A DNA stretch of 64,000 nt from assembly GCF_014397005.1 (NCBI RefSeq), contig NZ_JACGWS010000009.1, forward strand, positions 1 to 64,000, written 5' to 3'. Both the position numbers and the translations under genes were made by a program. Numbering within the stretch: position 1 is the stretch's first letter; each line of letters opens with the position of its first letter. This stretch comes from Kordia aestuariivivens. GTDB taxonomy: Bacteria; Bacteroidota; Bacteroidia; Flavobacteriales; Flavobacteriaceae. Under the pieces are notes generated by a model that ran no database searches, was not told the origin of the DNA, and worked only from the letters and a program-made list of their open reading frames with translations. Of this stretch, positions 7,808 through 17,554 are shown in pieces.

Positions 7808-10516
7808 CTACAACGTATACACAAATCGGAACGTTACAAACCTTGGTTGTATAAACGTTTCGGAAGTAAATACCGATAAATTGTTGGCACTGTTTCGTAC
7901 CTGAGAACTAATATCTAAAATATTCGTCGCTTTGATTTCATATTCCCATTTGGCATCTCTATTCTTTCTGTACGAAAGTGTCGCATTCCAGTTTTGGAAC
8001 GATTGCGATTCGCCATTTCCTAAATCTTGATTCGTATAGGTATAATCTGAACGTAAAGTCAAACGCTTCCAGATATACGCATCAAAACTTATCGATGGAG
8101 CCGTCGTGACAAACTTCGTCTTACGACTTCCTTGCGTATTATTGGTCACCTGATAGCGATAGCGTACGCTCACGTTTGGTGCTTCCCTGTAATTTGTACG
8201 GATGCCTGGCGTGTACGTTTGTGTATAACCTTCATTCAATGATTGTTGTCCTTGAATAAACTGATTGATCTTACTATAATTAAAACTAGCATTCAACGTT
8301 CCTCTGATCTTCCCGAAAGTTCGTTGCACACGTCCAAAGACATTTACATTTTCATCTGCAAAATTAGAGTTGAAAAAAGTACTCGTTCGGATCACATTCT
8401 CAAAATTCGTTAAGCCACGTACTTGATCAATATTACTTGAATACGATGCTCTAGCGAATACATTTGTATAATTAAACAAGTTGAAACTTGTATATACTAA
8501 ACTCACATTGTGCGACAATGCATTTTGTAAATCGGGCGTTCCAAATTGATAACTATTAAAATTATTCATCACTAAACCTTCTGCCAATCGTGTTACATCT
8601 GTAAACTGATTACGCATGCTGTAGCGCAAGGTCAATGCTTCACTCTTTTTAAACTGAATTCGTGTTTCTAAATCTGGTAAAAAGCGAAAGAAGTTGTCCT
8701 TAAAGGTTTCTCCAAATTGTGTATTGTTATTCCCATAAGCATGCAGTGAAAAACCGGGCGTAAACGTGAACTTACCACTTTTTAATCGGTAATGAACTCC
8801 TAAATATACATCACTAAAGTTGTATTCGGTATCGTTTGTAGCACGTCCAGCATTAAATGTTGGCGTTGGATTTAATGTAAGTCCAGGTCCTAAAAACTGG
8901 AAAAGATTGGAATTGAATTCTTGACGACTCAAAATAGTTCCAAGCGTAATATTGATATTACTTTTCGAATTTAAAATATTGTAATAATCCAACTTCGCAT
9001 CCAATTGATTGGACTTGATTTGTCTGTTCTGATTCAAACTATAATTATCTACGGAAGTGTCCAAACCTAAAGCTACTGCAGTAGTATCAAAAGCACCATT
9101 TTGTTCATTGCCTAAAGTGGCATTGTAAAACGGATCTTCGTTTTTCAACAAATGCTGTGCTTCAAATGCCAGAATATTTGTTTCATTAATCGTATAATAA
9201 TAATTTATATTTTGATTGATGCTATACGGAGTCACCTCATCTAATTGATCAGTATTTCCGATCACCGATGAAAAAACATTTTGTACTTGTGAATCGTTTG
9301 ATACGCGACCCAACACATCATAATCTAGTTGATTGTTAGCATTAGGTTGATAGGAAGCGCTCAGTTTTACTAATACTTGATCAGAGCGTTCTCTACTTTT
9401 TTGTTCCGTTGCTTCATCAGGAATTCCTAATTCTGGATCTGTATATTGTACAAAACTTGTTTCTTTGGAAAGTATTCGGCTGCTGTTGTAGATAACAAAT
9501 CCACTAAAATCCAACGCCTGATTTGGAGAGTAACTAAAATTCCCTGTGGCAAGTTTATTTTCTATTTCTAATGCATTCTCTTGATTCGTCAAGAAGTTGA
9601 GTCCATTATCTCCCAAATTAATATTCGTTCCGCTACTTCTGCTTGGCGCTCTAAAACCGCCGCCGAAGTTTCTAATATCTCGACGTGATAAGGCAAGCTC
9701 ACCGATGTTGTTTACATCTCCAATAAAATTGATCGTATATTTTGGACTGTAATAGAATAGTTTTGGTTGAAATAAATACAATTCATTATCTGGTGAAGCT
9801 CCTGATCCGGCAGTGATATTCCCAAACCAAAAGTTTTCTTTTCCTTCTTTCAGTTTGATATTAATAGCGACATTATCTTGATTGTTTGTCACACTTCTCA
9901 GTTGACCAACTTCAGAATAGTTACGCAATACTTGAATTTTATCAACTGCTTTCGACGGAATGTTCTTCGTTGCTAATTTGGTGTCTCCATCAAAAAAGTC
10001 TTTTCCATTCACCATTAACTTATTGACAACTTTTCCTTCTACTTCTATCTGTCCATCTTCATTGATTTCTACTCCGGGTAGTTTTTCAAGAACATCTTCT
10101 AACTTTCGTTCCGTACCATTTTTAAAAGAGTCCGCATTGTAGATTAAAGTATCGCCTTTTACGGTGACGGGCATTTCGTAGGTAAGCTTTACGGCATCTA
10201 ATTTATTTCCTTCTCTAAGGATAAAATCTTTTATGATATCAACTTCTTTCGTGGAAAGTGTTTCTTCCAAGTTTTTTAAACCGATATAACTTACTTGAAT
10301 TTTATAGGTAGCATTCTTTCCCAATGCTAGTTTGTATTTACCATTCGCATCTGTAATGCTATACGATTCTAAAGCACTTGTTTCTTTATTGATGGCAATT
10401 ACATTTGCCAATTCTAAAGGTTTGTTCAAGCTGTCTTTTACGACGCCTTCCATTTTAATTTGTGCAAAAGTTAAGTTCGCTGCAAAGAATAGGAGAATGC
10501 AAAGTATTTTTTTCAT
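7808..10516 (-). CDS. Outer-membrane beta-barrel protein, TonB-receptor-like
   Basis: A 902-residue protein with a signal peptide (MKKILCILLFFAANLTFAQ). A carboxypeptidase-like regulatory domain follows (about 20-105, GVVKDSLNKPLELANV). A plug-like segment (about 120-230) contains RKLEDVLEKLPGVEI and IPSKAVDKIQVLRNYSEVGQ, and then a long barrel ends in FVTFRFVYTL with a terminal aromatic-x-Leu pattern. It belongs to the Bacteroidota barrel family that often pairs with GLPGLI proteins, and the GLPGLI gene is 79 bp upstream on the same strand. Probably transports or exports an unknown substrate. No SusD partner is nearby. Confidence 0.85.
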   Translation of the reverse strand: MKKILCILLFFAANLTFAQIKMEGVVKDSLNKPLELANVIAINKETSALESYSITDANGKYKLALGKNATYKIQVSYIGLKNLEETLSTKEVDIIKDFILREGNKLDAVKLTYEMPVTVKGDTLIYNADSFKNGTERKLEDVLEKLPGVEINEDGQIEVEGKVVNKLMVNGKDFFDGDTKLATKNIPSKAVDKIQVLRNYSEVGQLRSVTNNQDNVAINIKLKEGKENFWFGNITAGSGASPDNELYLFQPKLFYYSPKYTINFIGDVNNIGELALSRRDIRNFGGGFRAPSRSSGTNINLGDNGLNFLTNQENALEIENKLATGNFSYSPNQALDFSGFVIYNSSRILSKETSFVQYTDPELGIPDEATEQKSRERSDQVLVKLSASYQPNANNQLDYDVLGRVSNDSQVQNVFSSVIGNTDQLDEVTPYSINQNINYYYTINETNILAFEAQHLLKNEDPFYNATLGNEQNGAFDTTAVALGLDTSVDNYSLNQNRQIKSNQLDAKLDYYNILNSKSNINITLGTILSRQEFNSNLFQFLGPGLTLNPTPTFNAGRATNDTEYNFSDVYLGVHYRLKSGKFTFTPGFSLHAYGNNNTQFGETFKDNFFRFLPDLETRIQFKKSEALTLRYSMRNQFTDVTRLAEGLVMNNFNSYQFGTPDLQNALSHNVSLVYTSFNLFNYTNVFARASYSSNIDQVRGLTNFENVIRTSTFFNSNFADENVNVFGRVQRTFGKIRGTLNASFNYSKINQFIQGQQSLNEGYTQTYTPGIRTNYREAPNVSVRYRYQVTNNTQGSRKTKFVTTAPSISFDAYIWKRLTLRSDYTYTNQDLGNGESQSFQNWNATLSYRKNRDAKWEYEIKATNILDISSQVRNSANNLSVFTSETFIQPRFVTFRFVYTL

Positions 10517-10595
10517 TAGTGTTTATTACTGGTTAGTTTTAAATATCTAATTTAGACTATATATTAAAGCAAAGGTTTAATATTAAATTAAAAGT

Positions 10596-11438
10596 CTAAC
10601 CTCTTCTTCTCCCGCGATTGTTTCTCATTTCAAGCATTTTTTTCTGAACAGTTGCTTGATATTCACTTTTAGTTGTTTCCTTTCCTTTATCTGGTGCTTC
10701 AATTTTAATTTCATCACCTGAGTTTAGTACTATTTTAGAACATAGCATTGTTGTATTGTCTGCACTAACTTCTAAAATTAAACCCGGCAATCCCCAATAT
10801 TCAGCCGGACCATGACTTACTGGTATTTGTGGTGTATACCAAGCTTCAACTTCTGTCATTTTTACTTCAGGTTCCTTAGCTTCAACTGGTGTGCCATCCG
10901 CTTTCTTTGCGTCAGTTGTAGGTCTTCTTAAGTCACCCCACGAAAAATTATACCAAGCCAATTCGCTTGTTGGAATGGAAGCTGTTGCTTTAAAGCAAGT
11001 ATATTGTCCTATTTGCTTTGTTTCTTTCCCCATTTTCCATTCAATGGTTTGTAATTTATCTTTCACTAGAAATTTCTTTCCATAGAACTCTTGACTTTGC
11101 ACTAAGGCATTTTGCTTCACATTTTTATATTGTTCACCTCTAGCGAAGTTGCTTCCCCAAGAATCTGTTGCGCCAGAAATTGCATCGAGTTTGTCTTCTT
11201 CTTTAAAAACAGATGCTTCTTTGTCAAAACTTAAAACGTATGTTTTTTCCAATCGATTTTTTAAACGTGCTGCCACGTCCTTTTTCTGAGCTTCACTCAA
11301 TCTTGCTCCCCAACTTCCTAACTCCATTTTTGATTTAGAAAAATAGTAGGCTTGTCCTTGAAATTCTTGGACATTTGGCTTGAATGATAGTAATACTAAA
11401 AAAGAGAGTGCGAAGAATTTAAGTAGTAATGACTTCAT
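10596..11438 (-). CDS. GLPGLI family protein
   Basis: A 280-residue secreted or periplasmic protein with the signature WGLPGLILEVS (about residues 213-223) that names the family. A hydrophobic N-terminus (FFALSFLVLLSF) serves as signal. Family function is unknown, but members commonly sit beside outer-membrane barrel genes, as here, where the barrel gene follows after 79 bp and is likely cotranscribed. Other features are a conserved WYTPQIPVSHGPAEYWGLPG block and a basic C-terminus (RNNRGRRRG). Start at ATG 11438. Confidence 0.9.
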   Translation of the reverse strand: MKSLLLKFFALSFLVLLSFKPNVQEFQGQAYYFSKSKMELGSWGARLSEAQKKDVAARLKNRLEKTYVLSFDKEASVFKEEDKLDAISGATDSWGSNFARGEQYKNVKQNALVQSQEFYGKKFLVKDKLQTIEWKMGKETKQIGQYTCFKATASIPTSELAWYNFSWGDLRRPTTDAKKADGTPVEAKEPEVKMTEVEAWYTPQIPVSHGPAEYWGLPGLILEVSADNTTMLCSKIVLNSGDEIKIEAPDKGKETTKSEYQATVQKKMLEMRNNRGRRRG

Positions 11439-11556
11439 GACTTGTATTTAAAGTTAGAATTGTTCAACGAATATAGTTAAACATTAAACACTTTAGCCTT
11501 ATTTCTTAAAAAATTAACATTAATTTATGTTGATGACGCTAAAAATGGATGTTTCT

Positions 11557-11617
11557 TCTAATAACCTAATAACCTAATAACCTAATAACCTAATAACCTA
11601 ATAACCTAATAACCTAT
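11557..11617. repeat. 8-bp tandem repeat (CCTAATAA)n
   Basis: About seven copies of CCTAATAA, running into the stop region of the following minus-strand gene. An 8-bp relative of the ACCTAAT arrays elsewhere. Confidence 0.85.
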
Positions 11618-12192
11618 TCCTCACGCTTCACACACGCAATCTTCCAAAACGGAAAAACAACGGTTTCGGTTTTGTCAACCCATTCGCCAACCCATTTGTA
11701 ACCTTTGTCAGTAATGTCGTAAAACGTTAAACGTGAAAATCCATCGGTACCATTTGGCGCTTTTTGTGGTTTGTATAATACAATTCGTCCATCATCAGTT
11801 TTGTTGCCTTCCCAAGCAGCTAAGGTTGCTGTTGGAGAAGCAGATGCGTAGTAATGTACATACCATTTTAAACTGTCTTTACTGAATTGACGAATGCTTC
11901 CCGAATGCTTTCCATCTGCCTTTAAAGTTTCATCTTGGATTGCCATGCCGTTCATAATGTACTTAAACTTCCAAGTCATTTTTACAGCTTTCGCCCAAGT
12001 TCTATCTGGGTTTCTTCGTTCCGAATCGCAATCGCACATACCAATTAGCGGTTTAAAATCATCCAACTGTTTTGGTGCTTTCGGATTCTTTGTTCCGTAC
12101 GGATCAATTTCTGTAGGTTCATATTCGCTTTGCGCTGTCGCTACGGCTGCAACCAATAAAAATAAGACTAGGAGTGAGGATGGTGTTTTCAT
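11614..12192 (-). CDS. Secreted DUF1579-like protein
   Basis: A 192-residue protein with a clear signal peptide (SSLLVLFLLVAAVATAQ). The body has LIGMCDCDSERRNP, MTWKFKYIMNGMAIQDE and the late block KGYKWVGEWVDKTETVVFPFWKI. This resembles lipocalin-like beta-barrel proteins of the DUF1579 sort, which carry an N-terminal G-x-W/C motif. Periplasmic or secreted, function unknown. Its 3' end abuts an 8-bp repeat array. Single gene. Confidence 0.75.
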   Translation of the reverse strand: MKTPSSLLVLFLLVAAVATAQSEYEPTEIDPYGTKNPKAPKQLDDFKPLIGMCDCDSERRNPDRTWAKAVKMTWKFKYIMNGMAIQDETLKADGKHSGSIRQFSKDSLKWYVHYYASASPTATLAAWEGNKTDDGRIVLYKPQKAPNGTDGFSRLTFYDITDKGYKWVGEWVDKTETVVFPFWKIACVKREE

Positions 12193-12446
12193 AATTCAGT
12201 TTTTAAATGCTTAGGAAGATAAGAAAATAAAAATTGATAGAAAATGTTCTTTTTTATTTAACAGTTTTCAGTTGTCGGTTTTCAGTTTCGTCAGTTCGAG
12301 TGGCGAATCGGAGATTCGTTGTATCGAGAACAGTTTTGTATATCGAATGATTCTCGATACTTCGTCTTCAACTCAACTCTAGTGACGGCTTATAAATCTA
12401 ACAAGTCTAACAAATCTAAGATGTCCAACAATCTAAGGAGTCTAAG

Positions 12447-13199
12447 TTATTTCCGATGAATACTACTCAAAACTTCCATCACTTCTACTTTTTTACGAAC
12501 AGAAACAGGAACTGTACTTTTATCTTTCAATAATATATAACCGCCATCAGTTTTAATGAACGCTTTTATGAATTGCAGATTGACCAAATGACTTTGATGT
12601 ACACGTAAGAATTGGTAATTGCGCAACATGTCTGAGAAGTATTTGAGCGTTTTCGTCACGAAAATCTTCTGTCCGTCTAGTAAATAGAAAATGGTGTTAT
12701 TACTGTCCGATTCACACCGAATGATTTCATCCAAACTCACAATAATGATTTTATCTAACGTGTGAAGCGAAATTTTATTTGGCTTTTCATTTGGAGCCGC
12801 CAAGGTATCTTTTAGAATGTCCAACCGTTCTTTGTTCGGATGAATTTGACTTTTAGCTTTGTTGATCGCCAACGAAAGTTCTTCTTCTGCGTACGGTTTC
12901 AATACATAATCAATGGCAGCAAATTTAAACGCACGAATCGCGAATTCGTCACTTGCCGTTACAAAGATAATTTTGGATGTTAAGTTTGGAAAAATTTCCA
13001 ATACATCAAAACCAGAACCATCGCCCAACATAATATCTAAAAATAAAATATCGGGTTGTTGCTTGCGCAAGAGTTTTGCCGTTTCTACAACACTGGAAGC
13101 CGTTCCAATAATATTCAATTCAGGATGTAAACGTTCAATATCGCCTTTAAGCATTTGTAAAGCAGCAGGAATATCGTCAACAATAACAGTGGTAAGCAT
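12447..13199 (-). CDS. LytTR-family response regulator
   Basis: A 250-residue regulator. The receiver domain (1-120) has acidic residues Asp8-Asp9, phospho-acceptor Asp55 (FLDIM) and Lys101 (VLKPY). The LytTR DNA-binding domain (about 143-245) has IIRCESDSNNTIFYL and FLRVHQSHLVNLQFI. It almost certainly pairs with the LytS-type sensor kinase upstream on the same strand. The two are separated by about 340 bp of repeat-rich DNA, which is unusual for such a pair. Confidence 0.95.
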   Translation of the reverse strand: MLTTVIVDDIPAALQMLKGDIERLHPELNIIGTASSVVETAKLLRKQQPDILFLDIMLGDGSGFDVLEIFPNLTSKIIFVTASDEFAIRAFKFAAIDYVLKPYAEEELSLAINKAKSQIHPNKERLDILKDTLAAPNEKPNKISLHTLDKIIIVSLDEIIRCESDSNNTIFYLLDGQKIFVTKTLKYFSDMLRNYQFLRVHQSHLVNLQFIKAFIKTDGGYILLKDKSTVPVSVRKKVEVMEVLSSIHRK

Positions 13200-13543
13200 A
13201 GTTTTTTTAGTTGTGAGTTATGAGTATTGAGTTATGAGTTGTGCACTTCGACTTCGCTCAGTGTGAAAGTTTTTAGTGTAACTACTTTATCTTTTACATT
13301 TAAAATTTGGCGTTTAATATTTAACCTTTTTTCTTCATTTCATTCCAAAAAATCACTTGAAGAGACGTATTGTGAATCAGAACTTAAAGCGTCACTTCGA
13401 GTGAAATTCGTTAGAATTTTGTATCGAGAAGTACTTTGAATCGTAATTGATCTAAAATTCTAACAATCTAACAATCTAACAGCGAAGCAGTCTAATATCT
13501 AACAGCGTCAGCGGTCTAAACTTTCACATTCAGCATTTAACAT
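13200..13543. repeat. Repeat-rich spacer between kinase and regulator
   Basis: Holds ATGAGTT repeats (13209-13240), a TTCTTCATTTCATTnCAAAAAATCACTnGAA element (13329-13367) also found at 44656 and 47212, and TCTAACAA repeats (13464-13510). No gene seen. Confidence 0.6.
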
Positions 13544-16500
13544 TTAATAATCCGTTTCCAACGGAATTTTAAATGAAATTTTCGTTCCTGCTAAGGTATG
13601 ATCTTTTTCGGAAACTTCTTCAATCTTTAAGGTGTTGCGACCTGCCAAGGATTCAATACGTTCTTTGGTCACTTCCAACGCCATCGATTGATGATCGGTG
13701 TTGGTTTTGTTTTGCTGTGATTGATAAATTCCGATGCCGTTATCTGTTATACTTGCATACAAAAAGTCATTGTCTGTTGAGAAATGAACTTTCAATTCGC
13801 CCGGTCGTTGCAACGGCATGATTCCGTGTCGAATTGCGTTTTCTACAAACGGCTGAATCAACATGGGCGGAATTAACACTTCTTCCGGATCTAACTCAGA
13901 GTTCAACTCAATTTCATACGCGAAGTCTTTGCTTGCCATTAATTTTTCTACTTCTACATAGTTTTTCAAGGTTTTTATTTCTTGCGCAAGCGTAATGGTA
14001 TCTTTTCTGGAATTCGTCAAGGTTTCACGCAATAATACGGCAAACGTATTGATGGTTTTGTCCATCTTCGCAATATCGTTTCGGCTCATGCCTTTAATTC
14101 CATTCAACACATTGAAAATAAAATGCGGATTCATCTGCAAGCGCAGTGCTTTGTGTTCAAGCGATAACAAATGGTTTTCGAGTTGTAAACGTTCACGAAT
14201 GGCACGGTTTTTCGCTTTTACACGTTTAATGTATAAGAGTACCATCGCGATCGCAATTAAACCCAAAATTCCCCACAACAAATTGCGAAACCATGTTTTT
14301 TTGTACAAAGGTTGAATGACATGAAATTTGAAACCAATCGCATCACTTTCGAGCCAATCTTTATTGCGTGATCTCGCTAAAAATGTATGATCGCCATAAT
14401 CTAAACCACCAAATGTAATTTTGTTTTCCTTCGTCCACGGACTCCAATTGTCTTTGTCAAATTTGTACTGATATACAATCGCTTCCGGATTGTCCAAATC
14501 GACCGAACGAAACCGAAACGCTAAGTGATTTTTATCTTCTGAAAGTTGTAATTGTTTGTCTGAATTTGTCCAATCGTGCAAGTCTATCGAATCTAAACTT
14601 TGATAGGCAACTTCGATATTTTCAAAATGTATTTGCGGTTTTGATGATTCTTGTTCTGAAGTTGAAGGCGCATATTTGGTAAGTCCATAAATGGTTCCAA
14701 ACCAAAGATTTCCTTCGGTGTTTTTTGTGATTGCGTTATGACAGGTTTCTATTCCTAAAAAACCATCATTTTCACCATAATGAATTACATTGACGATTTC
14801 ATTTTTCTTATTTAATGAAATTTGATCTACGCCACGTTCGCTTCCTGCCCAAAGCATGCCGTTATCGTCAAAAATAAGTTGGTAAATATTCTTTGAATAC
14901 AATTCTTTTTCACCGCGTAATTCCTCAAATTTTAATTCTTTAGATAAGGTTGAATACCAAATTCCTTTCCCAAAAGTACCAATGTACATATCGTAATTAT
15001 GAAAAAGAATCGTTCCGATCGTGACTTCTTCTCCAGTAACATCTTTGGGTTCAATATGTGTGACTTTGTTGTTTTTGATATAACCTAAATGTCCTTTACT
15101 TGTGGAATACCAAACACGACCAGTTTCATCGCGCGCCAAATCGCGAATTGCTAAATCTTTAATGCCTTGTTCAGCGCCAAAAGCTTTAAGATTGTAGATT
15201 TTTTTGCTTTTGTAATCGTATTGAAAACTCACAATTCCGTCTGAATAGGTTGCGACCCAAATTCGCGAACCGTATATTTTTATGTTCCGAATCCAATTGG
15301 ATGGCAAACCATCTTCTGTAGTAATTGTGGCCGTATAAATGTCTTCTAATTGCAGTTTTTCATAGCTGATTTCATCCACTAATATGCTATCGTACACAAT
15401 AGTATCGCGTATTTTTTTTTGATAAATGTAAATTCCTTTGTTTTCAGTTCCTGCCCAAATTCTATTTCCGGTATCGTTTGTTAAGGTTTTTACTTTTACG
15501 TTCAGATATTCACTCGTTGTTGTTTCTTGATGAATTCCGGTAGAATCAATCGTCATTAAACCAGATTCTGATGTAGAAAGCCATAAAGTATTTTCCAGAT
15601 GATGAACGGCGTAAATTCGATTCGCGGTTAAACCATTATTTTTAGTGTAATGCCTAAAGTTGTTCTTTTCAAACTTAAACAATCCGCCACCTGAAGAACC
15701 AATCCACACATTGTTTTGACGATCTTTGTACGCTATGCGAATGTTGTACACCGATAAACCATTTCGTTTTGTAATGGACTTTTCTACTAAATTATCCTCT
15801 AAATTGACACGTTTTATGCCTGCGTTTGTAGTGTTGATCCATAATTCAGACGCATTGATCAAGTTGATACTATTGATTTGTTTTACTTCTGAAACGATTT
15901 GAAAACTTTCTTTTCCTTTCTCAAACAAAAAAATACCATCTGTAAAACTCGCAGCGATTATTTTTTCTTTGTATTGTACCAACGATTTAAAATCGCCATT
16001 GAGCATTTTTATAAACTTTCCAGTGTTTGACAAACGATCTGTTTTCCACAAACCATTTCTGGAAGCAATCCAAAACGAAGTACCATCAAATAAAATAGCA
16101 TTAATTTGTGTCGAATTGATACTTGCATTACAATCCACACGTTTTGGCTCATCAACAGTATTGTAAGCGTAAATTCCTTTTCGAGTTGCTAAAAAGACTT
16201 TATCATTCACCATTTCCATATCATACACACGTGGAGTCGTATAGTTTTTGAATGTATTTTTAATGCGAACCGAAAGTCCTTGACGCGTTCCTATGAATAA
16301 GCTATTTTTTTGAAAAAGCAGGGATTGAATGTAATTAGAGCCTAAACCGTTTTTTTCAGTATAAACTTTAAAAGAAATTCCGTCAAAACGGGCAATTCCG
16401 CCACCTTGTGTTCCAACCCATAAATACCCAGCAGCATCTTGTGTGACAGCATTTACTTGCGATTGTGGCAAACCATCTTTCAAGGTATATGCGCGTAACT

Positions 16501-16579
16501 GATTGTTTTGTGCGTTTGAAAACCAAGTTCCAAATACCACAAAAAAGAGTAGGAGATATTTTTGTAAAAACAGTTTCAT
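13544..16579 (-). CDS. Sensor histidine kinase with periplasmic beta-propeller
   Basis: A 1011-residue membrane sensor. It has a signal or anchor helix (LLLFFVVFGTWFSNA) and about a dozen two-component regulator propeller repeats (pattern GLPQSQVNAVTQDAAGYLWVGT, GLTANRIYAVHHLENTLWLST). A Y_Y_Y domain (about 680-745, YQYKFDKDNWSPWTKE) and a transmembrane helix near 765-785 follow, then a LytS-type kinase with QMNPHFIFNVLNGIKG (His near residue 817) and an HATPase region (PPMLIQPFVENAIRHGI, DNGIGI). It is not a hybrid kinase. It should phosphorylate the LytTR regulator downstream. The upstream SH3 gene ends 1 bp away, implying cotranscription. Ligand unknown, possibly a glycan. Confidence 0.94.
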   Translation of the reverse strand: MKLFLQKYLLLFFVVFGTWFSNAQNNQLRAYTLKDGLPQSQVNAVTQDAAGYLWVGTQGGGIARFDGISFKVYTEKNGLGSNYIQSLLFQKNSLFIGTRQGLSVRIKNTFKNYTTPRVYDMEMVNDKVFLATRKGIYAYNTVDEPKRVDCNASINSTQINAILFDGTSFWIASRNGLWKTDRLSNTGKFIKMLNGDFKSLVQYKEKIIAASFTDGIFLFEKGKESFQIVSEVKQINSINLINASELWINTTNAGIKRVNLEDNLVEKSITKRNGLSVYNIRIAYKDRQNNVWIGSSGGGLFKFEKNNFRHYTKNNGLTANRIYAVHHLENTLWLSTSESGLMTIDSTGIHQETTTSEYLNVKVKTLTNDTGNRIWAGTENKGIYIYQKKIRDTIVYDSILVDEISYEKLQLEDIYTATITTEDGLPSNWIRNIKIYGSRIWVATYSDGIVSFQYDYKSKKIYNLKAFGAEQGIKDLAIRDLARDETGRVWYSTSKGHLGYIKNNKVTHIEPKDVTGEEVTIGTILFHNYDMYIGTFGKGIWYSTLSKELKFEELRGEKELYSKNIYQLIFDDNGMLWAGSERGVDQISLNKKNEIVNVIHYGENDGFLGIETCHNAITKNTEGNLWFGTIYGLTKYAPSTSEQESSKPQIHFENIEVAYQSLDSIDLHDWTNSDKQLQLSEDKNHLAFRFRSVDLDNPEAIVYQYKFDKDNWSPWTKENKITFGGLDYGDHTFLARSRNKDWLESDAIGFKFHVIQPLYKKTWFRNLLWGILGLIAIAMVLLYIKRVKAKNRAIRERLQLENHLLSLEHKALRLQMNPHFIFNVLNGIKGMSRNDIAKMDKTINTFAVLLRETLTNSRKDTITLAQEIKTLKNYVEVEKLMASKDFAYEIELNSELDPEEVLIPPMLIQPFVENAIRHGIMPLQRPGELKVHFSTDNDFLYASITDNGIGIYQSQQNKTNTDHQSMALEVTKERIESLAGRNTLKIEEVSEKDHTLAGTKISFKIPLETDY

Positions 16580-16580
16580 A

Positions 16581-17423
16581 TTAATTAGACGTTTCTCTTT
16601 TTTTGAATTCTTTTGAAAATTCTGGAACTAATTTCGTGCCATTCCATTCGTATATGCGTGTTATTTTTTTCGTTTCAAACCAGCGTTTTTCTTCATCTAC
16701 TTGTTCCTCTTCTTCTTTTGTAAATAGAATAATTGGCTGTCCGTTTTCTTCATCTATTTTGTATGTAAATGTTTCTGATAAACCATAGATTCCACCATCT
16801 CCAATTTCAGATAAATCGGCTACTTTGACTAATTCATAATTCTCCTTCAAAAATAATACCGTGTTTCCACCTTCTTCTCCACAAGAATCGCCAAAATAGT
16901 TAATGATCACAATTTGTAGTATGTTTTTTAAATCGTGATGAGCTTCAAAACTGATCCCGATACTTTCATTCATGAGTTTTTGCGTGGTTTCTGTATAGGC
17001 TTTTGTAGTTGTATTGTATACAATTCGGATGTGTACTTGATCGTTTTCTTCATCTGGTATTTTACGAAAGTAAAAGTGTTGATTTCCACTTTTTTTGTGT
17101 CCATTCGCGATAAATTTTCCAGCAATGAATCCTTTTTCACCTTGAAAATCTACTTCATACCAAGCAGTTTTAGAAGTTGCATCTTCTAGAAAAAAATAAG
17201 TCTTTTTAATAATTTTCACCTCATCACCAATGCGAAGTAATGTTACAACTTCGGAAGTCGTATTTGGTTCGGCTCTTAGTTTTACATTATCGCCAAATAA
17301 TGAATACGTCTTATCAATGTCATACTTATGGTATAAATAGGTAGTATCGTTTTGAGCTTGACTCAGCATACAAAACATAAAAGATAAAAGAAGTAAAACA
17401 GTGTTGGGTTTGAAAATATACAT
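16581..17423 (-). CDS. Secreted SH3-domain protein
   Basis: A 280-residue protein with a signal peptide (VLLLLSFMFCMLSQAQ). A bacterial SH3 domain follows (about 40-105: VKLRAEPNTTSEVVTLL, GDEVKIIKK, KGFIAGKFIA). The C-terminal part is acidic with no family I recognise. Periplasmic. It lies directly upstream of the propeller kinase with 1 bp between stop and start, so it is probably part of the same operon and could contribute to envelope or cell-wall sensing. That role is inference. Confidence 0.82.
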   Translation of the reverse strand: MYIFKPNTVLLLLSFMFCMLSQAQNDTTYLYHKYDIDKTYSLFGDNVKLRAEPNTTSEVVTLLRIGDEVKIIKKTYFFLEDATSKTAWYEVDFQGEKGFIAGKFIANGHKKSGNQHFYFRKIPDEENDQVHIRIVYNTTTKAYTETTQKLMNESIGISFEAHHDLKNILQIVIINYFGDSCGEEGGNTVLFLKENYELVKVADLSEIGDGGIYGLSETFTYKIDEENGQPIILFTKEEEEQVDEEKRWFETKKITRIYEWNGTKLVPEFSKEFKKRETSN

Positions 17424-17462
17424 AAAGCAAATATAAGTTAATTAGGTTGAAATTTTTTGGTT

Positions 17463-17527
17463 TGTAAAATTGAGCACAGTCGAGAATATCTATTCGCTAG
17501 ATAAGCATCTCGACTGCGCTCGATGTG
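17463..17527 (-). terminator. Long hairpin between lipoprotein and SH3 genes
   Basis: TTGAGCACAGTCGAGA and TCTCGACTGCGCTCGA form a long near-perfect stem with a nested TATCT..AGATA hairpin. On the minus strand it follows the lipoprotein gene and could terminate it. The GTCGAGA/TCTCGAC core also occurs in dispersed intergenic repeats here. Confidence 0.55.
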
Positions 17528-17554
17528 ACATTTTTTTTGAAAAGGTTACATTAA

